This document shows, piece by piece, positions 57,544 to 64,000 of a DNA stretch of 64,000 nucleotides. A program made the position numbers and the translations under genes. Below the pieces are notes generated by a model. It was given only the letters and a program-made list of their open reading frames with translations, made no database searches and was not told the DNA's origin. Each line of letters starts with the position of its first letter. Within the stretch, counting starts at the first letter, position 1. Origin of the DNA: Paracentrotus lividus (lineage: Eukaryota > Echinodermata > Echinoidea > Camarodonta > Echinidae); contig CALNVZ010002100.1 of NCBI GenBank assembly GCA_940671915.1, positions 5,808,214-5,872,213 on the forward strand, read 5' to 3'.

Positions 57544-58399
57544 TACCGAGTGAGTAAAAAAAAAAACCATTTACACCTAGAAAAATGTCAATAAAAGAAA
57601 ACCAAATTTATAAACCCCAAATTATTTACTATTCTGAAAGAGTAACTTCTCCCGCATCTTTTGTACCATTTTTGTGTGGTATGTCTTTACGCTTGGATGA
57701 CCACGACGCATTGTTGCGAACATGTCAATTTCGAATTGTGCCAGAATTGGAGTAAAATCAAAACAGCAAAAAGCTAGAAAAAAGCAACTTCATCCTGATT
57801 AAAATAGCATAACTTTTTTAACGAAAATGTCTTCCGCTTAATAACTTGGCAGGGGTATTGTTTCATATATTGACTAAAATTTTGTATGAAAATGAGATAG
57901 ATCTGTAGAGTCAGGCATGAGTGAGCACACGTCAAAGAACAAGATAATCACTTTTCAAAAGTATTAAGAGGCCTTTTTTGGTCTGTCAGTGGCATTTTAC
58001 TCTTTAATGATGTAATCATTTTGTGCATTACTTCACGAGTCAATCTAATTTTCATACAAAATGTAGTCAATATGTGTAACAACATCCCTGTCAAGTTATT
58101 AAGCGGAAGACATTTTCGTTAAAAAGTTTATGCTATTTTAATCAGGATGAAGTTGCTTTTTTACTAGCTTTTTGTTGATTTTGATTTTACTCCCATTCTG
58201 GCCACAATTCGAAAATTGAAATGTTCGCAAACAATGCGTCGTGTTCATCCAAGCGTTAAGAAATACCACACAAAAATGGTACGGAAGAAGATGTGGGAGG
58301 AGTTACTCTTTTAGAATATATAAAATAATTTGGGGTTTATAAATTGATTTCTTTTATTTACATTTTTCTAGGTGTAAAGTTTTTTTTACTCACTCCGTA
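57544..58399. mobile_element. Tc1/mariner-type MITE, copy 2 (856 bp)
   Basis: Same family as 44691-45537: TACCGAGTGAGT at the left and ACTCACTCCGTA at the right, TA at both limits, and long inverted arms with CACCTAGAAAAATGTCAATA and GCTTGGATGA...CATGTCAATTTCGAATTG. The unpaired centre (TTTTCAAAAGTATTAAGAGG) is in the opposite orientation to copy 1. Scattered substitutions and indels separate the copies. No transposase. Confidence 0.88.
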
Positions 58400-58962
58400 T
58401 AAAATTTTGAAAGAGCTATTAGCAATAATATCGTTGCAAGAATAATATAAATGTACATTGTATGATCTGGTATAATTTCTTTGTTTTTAGAGAAAAACAA
58501 AATGGCGACGATATGGGAAATTAACGTAAAGAGGCAACCAAGGACATAATGATGAAATATTCAATAATGTCCTGAGGGTTGTTTGATGATGGTCAGCAAA
58601 ACCAAGGTTGTTTTAAGCTCAAAGTTAGATTATTAATTAGTGTTTTCAATCACCGTTTGATTATTTGTCTTGCATCAAACTAGTTGTCGTAATTTCATAT
58701 TATAAAGGAAAGGATATATAATTTACTGGAAAGCGAAAAATGACGCTAAAAAAAAAAAAAAAGGTTCTCGACGTATGCTTGTAAGCAAGTTATTATCTTT
58801 TTCTTTTTTCTTTTTTTTTTTAATTGCCTAGTATCAAAATTAGTTTTAGTTAAAAAGATTTTAGTTATTAGATTTTATGATATTGTATAAATAAATATAA
58901 AACAGAATATCTCAAATCGCTTTCAAGAATGAATGCTTAAATGCAGCATTACTAAAAGAAGA
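58400..58962. other. unassigned DNA
   Basis: Poly(A) near 58750 and a T-rich run near 58800. No gene. Confidence 0.4.
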
Positions 58963-59010
58963 GTATATAATATATATTATATATTATATATACACACACA
59001 CACACACACG
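58963..59010. repeat. (TA)n/(CA)n compound microsatellite
   Basis: TA-rich palindromic run (58963-58992) followed by (CA)9, ending directly at the foldback element. Confidence 0.92.
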
Positions 59011-59012
59011 TG

Positions 59013-59671
59013 CGTCCCAAAAGAACTATAACTTTTGACAAGGTACCACATTAAAAAATATATATTTCTTGCGGGAAAACGTTTAGATGTTATAAAGCTC
59101 ATTATCCTCAACTATCATTATGACACCAAAAAAAAATCTAAAATAAACGCATTCTTCAGTGAGCGATGCCCACTTTTATGAAGGACACAAAAAAAATTGC
59201 TCTGTCGCAGGAATTCGCTGTTCATTTACCACCTGTGTATAGAAGCCAAGAATGATTCAAGTAATAATGAAATAAATCGGCTAACAAAGACAAAAATAAA
59301 CTGAAGTCAGAGCAAAAAATCAATGATATGAAAACAAAACAGAGAAAAACTACATTTTGCATAATATTGATTGTTTATTTCTTTCTATTGATATATCTTT
59401 TACTCTGTTAGCTGATTCATTCCATTATTTTTTAAAATCATTCTTGGCATTCCATACACAGGTGGTAAATGAACAGCAAATTTGTTGTGTCCTTTCAAAA
59501 AGTGGGCATTGCTTACTGAAGAATGCGTTATTTTCAGATTTTTTTTGTGTCATAATGATAGTTGAGGATATGAGCTTTATATACATCTAAACCTTTTCCC
59601 CAAGAAATATATATTTTCAATTTGGTAGCCTTGTCAAGAAACAAAGTGTAATAAGTTTTGCTTTTGGGACG
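59013..59671. mobile_element. foldback/MITE element with CGTCCCAAAAG termini (~659 bp)
   Basis: The left arm (59013-59260) and right arm (59420-59671) are inverted copies. Landmarks: CGTCCCAAAAG against CTTTTGGGACG, ACTTTTGACAAGGTACCA against its diverged inverse, GAAATATATATTTT against AAAATATATATTTC, and CTCAACTATCATTATGACAC against GTGTCATAATGATAGTTGAG. Also CGCTGTTCATTTACCACCTG against CAGGTGGTAAATGAACAGC. The centre is ~160 bp. No transposase. The terminal sequence resembles some mariner-type ends, but the class is uncertain. Confidence 0.78.
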
Positions 59672-62600
59672 AACACCTAGTATATAACCCCTCAGCACAA
59701 AAAAGCTATTCACGTGAGCACAATATATGCTAATTCAATCTTAAGGGAGTCCTCGAATATCTTTTTTGTTAATTGTCTAATAATTTCATTCGACATTATT
59801 TATTAGAATAACACATACCAGATTGGAAAGCGTGCTGGTTATTTTTTCTCCGCGTTAACGCTTAGATCTCCACTAGTTTAATGCTCGACACACAAACAAA
59901 GGCATACTGAGCCAGGGATAATTTGAAGGTAATACTTTTACCCCATTTGTAAAGGCATGTGCAATGCTTTGAATGCATCAGTATACGAAATACAATCAAT
60001 ACAGAATAGTGTGAATAGGTTGCCAAATGAATGGCTAATTGTTGAAAGGGACAGAGTTTCTTAATTTGAGTATCATATAAATGGTCATAGACAGGCATTA
60101 TTCCTTAATGTTTCACTTATTGTTTGGAGGAGAGGAAAGAATGTGCCTTTGTGCCCAAGTGTGAATACTCACCATGCTTTTTTGCTTGGCAGTGCTTATT
60201 TTTCAGAGTAGTCGTTTGATAAAGCTAGGATGGCGCGCTTATCAATGTTGAGATACGGTTCAAGAACAGAGAACGATTGTGTGCTGAAATGGACAAAAAA
60301 AAAAGTTTTTTTGATACTGCTTGCTTTGTTTTTTATTTGAGATGGATGAAAAAGAGATGAGTAGCGAATTTTTTATGCTGGAAACTTGCAATAACCTGTA
60401 TGTAACCAATACACAAGTAATGCTCAAACCACTCGCTGGTTATTAAAACAGTTCTTTAAAAAATACAAACATATTAACAACAATACTACCTTAAATCCTG
60501 AAAACATTATTTGACATCACAATATGACCAAAAGAGTATCTCAACATTGTATTGAGCGCCTAACGCACAACCAAACAAACACAAGAAAACACAAAAACCT
60601 TTTATAATTACAGTAAGAACTCGATGTGTAATTCAACAATATGTGCCATTCTCCTCAATATGATTGGTCGAGCAAGCATTTCCGTCTTTGTCAATTTCTC
60701 GTGACTTTTCAGTGTAACTTCGAGTTTAGCAGAGTCTGTGCATTCAAGCAATAACATAATACCATACGTCCAATGTGGTAAGGGTATCTAACTAGTGACA
60801 GTAGAGTGAATATAGATACAAAATTCTTTCCAATCATACTCAGAATTTAATCATCAGTAGTTAATACAATTTATCAAATTAAATAAAGGAATAAATTATA
60901 GATGGGCTTGCCAATAGTTGAATTTGCAAGTCCACATAATTTTATTGTGAAGAGAAGGAGTGTTGTATTTTGTTTAAATACTAAATTTTAATGAAATATC
61001 TGTTCAAAAAATGTGAAAATCAGTTGAAGAGACATAGTTTTTATGATCGCAAAAGACGGAGTCCGCTCCCTTAAGATGCCTGTTTAAGGCAGACCGCAAT
61101 TAATAACGTCGATATATATATACACCACATTATTACACGTGCTTTCCAGGTGAACATTTTGAAACAAAATATATACTATATAATATATACTATATATGCT
61201 ATTATTATTATTAATAATGTATTATGTAAATATGATAAGTATGATAACAGACTATAGAATCCCAGATACAGCGGGATGTTTCAAATATAACAAACGAAAT
61301 AGACATTTGGATCAGACAACTATATAGGGAACAGGCAAATGTTTATAATCCAATGAAGACAATTTGATATATATTTCTATGTCTAACATCAGGCTTGGTT
61401 ATACCTTTATCTACATTTTTCATCGCCCTCAAAAATATGATTTTCGGAAAAGTAAAGAGTGTCCGCAGAGCGATCTTTAATATCTAATGGACCGAAAATC
61501 AAAAGGGCTTCCTAGTCCACTAGGGATCTTTTAAGGGTAAGACCGGCTTTCATGTACCCCAAATCCTCAGGCAAAGACGAACGCCTTGAAACTGGATCTT
61601 ATTTTCACTTGTTTCTGTGAAGAAAAAGAAGTATAAGAGGGGGAAAGGGAGCGGTGGATAAAATATCGGTTTCGGTAGATAATGCACATTTCAAGAGCAT
61701 TATTCATCGTCAAGAGATAGATCTTCAAGTCTGATAAGGCATGCTTCCTTTGGGCTGTATTACCTGTACCCTGCAGTTTTATGGACGACTAATGAAGACT
61801 TTATAGGGCGTTTTGTACGAATTTTGAAGATATATGGATATAAGACCCTCTGGCATCAACTTTTATAACAAAAAACTAGGCCTCTTGTTCCCTACGGATG
61901 CCATCCCATTGTGATCGTTATGATTCCGTCAATAGAAGATACAAAAACAGGTGAAGATTAGAATGGGAAAAAATATCAACGGGTCAATTTCAAGATGAGA
62001 GTACATTCTGAAATCTTATACTTGTAATTTCCTCGCAGGTGGTAAAATATAAGTAGATGGGTTACACTATCCACTGGGCCAGATTGGTGAGGCATTATGT
62101 TGGTTAAGAAAGACATAGACATGATAGATGCTATTCCCGTTCATCGAAAATAATACAGGTTTTATATTCTAACTTATGTTACTTTGATTTAAAAATATCT
62201 TAGGCAAATATTTTCCTTTTGGTCTATAATATGTTTTGATGAGTATGTAAAGGTCGAGGTAATGTCATATGATACGAGAGACTTCTTTATACTTGGAGAT
62301 ATCGTCAGCGAGAATCGCTTCCTGTTCATGAAACTTGCGTTGTACATGGAAGTGACAAATGATATGAATATTGTCACTTTGGCTTTTCATTAACGACATG
62401 TAAATAACATGGCAAACATGCCTCAATGTCAAGGAACACAAAGCCTCCTATACCGCAGGTAATATCATATGCCATATTGACAGCATCAAAGCAAACGGAA
62501 GCCTGTCGATTGGCAAATAGACAATAATTTCTTTCGCAAAAAAATAAATCTTCATTTTCCGTAGCGGTCCCATTTTTAAATCATTGAGCGGTTGTCTCTC

Positions 62601-63404
62601 TTCCAAGTAGTGATCGGGTAAAGGTAAGAGCTTGGGTAATTATGAAGCTTTCCTCTCTAAATCCCGTGACCTTCCCATGGAAGGCATACTGCACTTTTCA
62701 TATATGATTGTGACGGCATGAAAATTATTTTATTGCATGGGGTACAAGATCAAAGAATCACTTGCATTGCATGAAGGTAAAAAAAAACAACAACAACAAA
62801 CAGACAAACAAACAAACAGAATTTAAAGAGTGAATAACAATAAATATTTTTGTTTATGATTAATTCGTCATTATAAACGTCATTATAAACGTAATCCCTG
62901 TCTGTGGAATATTATTTTAATTTAAATTTAGCCGGAAGAAAACGCGAAACAGGAAATTGCCAATGTTCTTTTTAAAAATCTTTAAATATCATCTTCATTG
63001 TCCAAGAGGTCATAAAACATTTTGAAACCTAACTGATTTACAGAGATTGTTGCAGGACAAAATTAATTTATTTAGTGCGTCTCAGAAAAAGTGGAACCCG
63101 ACAAAACATTCTCGGTGAAGGAAAGCAATTAATGAAATATTCAGTGCATTATATTAAAGTTCGCCTTTTCTACTTTCTTTTGACACATAATGCAAAACGA
63201 AAGGGCCACGCGTGGATGAACAAGAGGATACAAATTCAAATGTCAAAACCGATTTGCGGAGATAATCAAAATGAATCACATGGGATCAAGGGCGTAAATC
63301 CGTGTCGAGGAGTGGGGGGGATGACCGAAATAATTTGCCAACTTGTCGCGATCTTGTTTCACATACAATAGTGACACAAGGAACGTTTTTTTAATACCCA
63401 TATA
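59672..63404. other. unassigned DNA, 3.7 kb
   Basis: No gene recognised. TA/ATT-rich runs lie at 61170-61222 and (CAA)/(CAAA) repeats at 62780-62818. The interval 61400-62720 is non-repetitive and more complex, which would suit intron or regulatory DNA. Confidence 0.42.
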
Positions 63405-64000
63405 TCAGAGGTGAGAGGGAGGGTGCGAATAGAATTTGTCTTTGAATGTAGATTATTAGCTTATGTTGCCTTGATTATTACGGTTCATTTTAGTAATGGA
63501 AAAACTAATGCGAGCGCGAAGCGCGAGCCGAAAATTTTAAGCCTAAAGTTTGTTGAGATATTGTGCATTATAGTTCTAATAGTATCAGCGAGCGCGGAGC
63601 GCGAGCCGAAAATTTTAAGCTGAAATTGGATATGTTTCATGGTGCATTAAAGGTCCTATATAGTATCCGTGAGCGCGAAAAAAATAAATAAAATAAAACA
63701 AACAAGAAATGTATAGTACAGGCGGAACGGATTTGAAGTGGTCTCGATAAAAGGGCACTTTTCTGGAAAGGGGGACACTTTAGATCAGAGGCATAGATCT
63801 TAAGAGAAATGTTTTCGGGGAGATAGGGGATACGAATAAAATTTATCTTTGAATGTATGCTTTTAAGAATCATAATGGCTGCCTTGATTCCTGTTCACTT
63901 AGTAATGGAAAAGTAATGCTAGCGCGAAGCGCGAGCCGAATTTTAAGTTAAAAATAGGAGATATTATTTTGAGCAGTATAGATCTATTTAATATCAGCGA
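63405..64000 (+). repeat. dispersed/tandem repeat with GCGCGAG palindromes (runs off window)
   Basis: Larger units start at ~63411 (GAGGGAGGGTGCGAATAGAA) and ~63817 (GGGGAGATAGGGGATACGAA), about 405 bp apart, and share ATCTTTGAATGTA and TTAGTAATGGAAAA. Inside each, AGCGCGAAGCGCGAGCCGAA recurs (63514, a variant near 63593, and 63920), with a truncated GAGCGCGAAAA at 63670. The cores are near-palindromic. The last unit continues past 64000. Confidence 0.8.

Overview
The window looks like AT-rich, intron- and repeat-dominated genomic DNA from a marine invertebrate, most likely an echinoderm and probably a sea urchin. That rests on composition, abundant diverse miniature inverted-repeat elements, decayed LINE relics, a tRNA-headed retroposon, and many long (CA)n/(TG)n tracts. 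I cannot name the species. No bacterial operon, rRNA cluster, CRISPR array or provirus is visible. Nearly all long open frames are microsatellites, transposon remnants or chance.

Layout. 1-2.6 kb: unassigned. 2.6-5.8 kb: decayed LINE, plus strand. 5.9-8.7 kb: short GACGTC palindromes, a solo arm of a long inverted-repeat element, and a second foldback element. 9.7-19.6 kb: one ~5 kb segment present twice, either side of a 100-N gap. The copies differ mostly by small indels, and copy A looks like poorly corrected long-read sequence. Each copy holds a ~2.2 kb foldback transposon. 19.6-25.7 kb: unassigned with microsatellites. 25.75-26.24 kb: a perfect 29-bp hairpin and a tRNA-derived retroposon. 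26.5-26.8 kb: a likely last coding exon of a minus-strand gene with its poly(A) signal. 30.06-32.72 kb: a cluster of Harbinger-like miniature transposons, some built of 10-11 bp phased words. 33.5-36.2 kb: a diverged direct repeat pair. 37.7-39.7 kb: a frameshifted LINE, minus strand. 41.4-41.7 kb: a promoter and first coding exon candidate, plus strand. 42.8-45.5 kb: a MITE, a LINE relic, and a Tc1/mariner-type MITE sitting at its edge. 49-51.6 kb: two inverted-repeat elements. 57.5-59.7 kb: a second copy of the Tc1/mariner-type MITE and another foldback element. 63.4-64 kb: the start of a repeat with GCGCGAG palindromes.

At most two host genes are supported, each by one or two exons: a 3' end on the minus strand at ~26.6 kb and a 5' end on the plus strand at ~41.5 kb. 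They point away from each other, so most of the window is probably intergenic or intronic. The most unusual signals are the phased-word Harbinger-like cluster and the doubled noisy locus around the gap.
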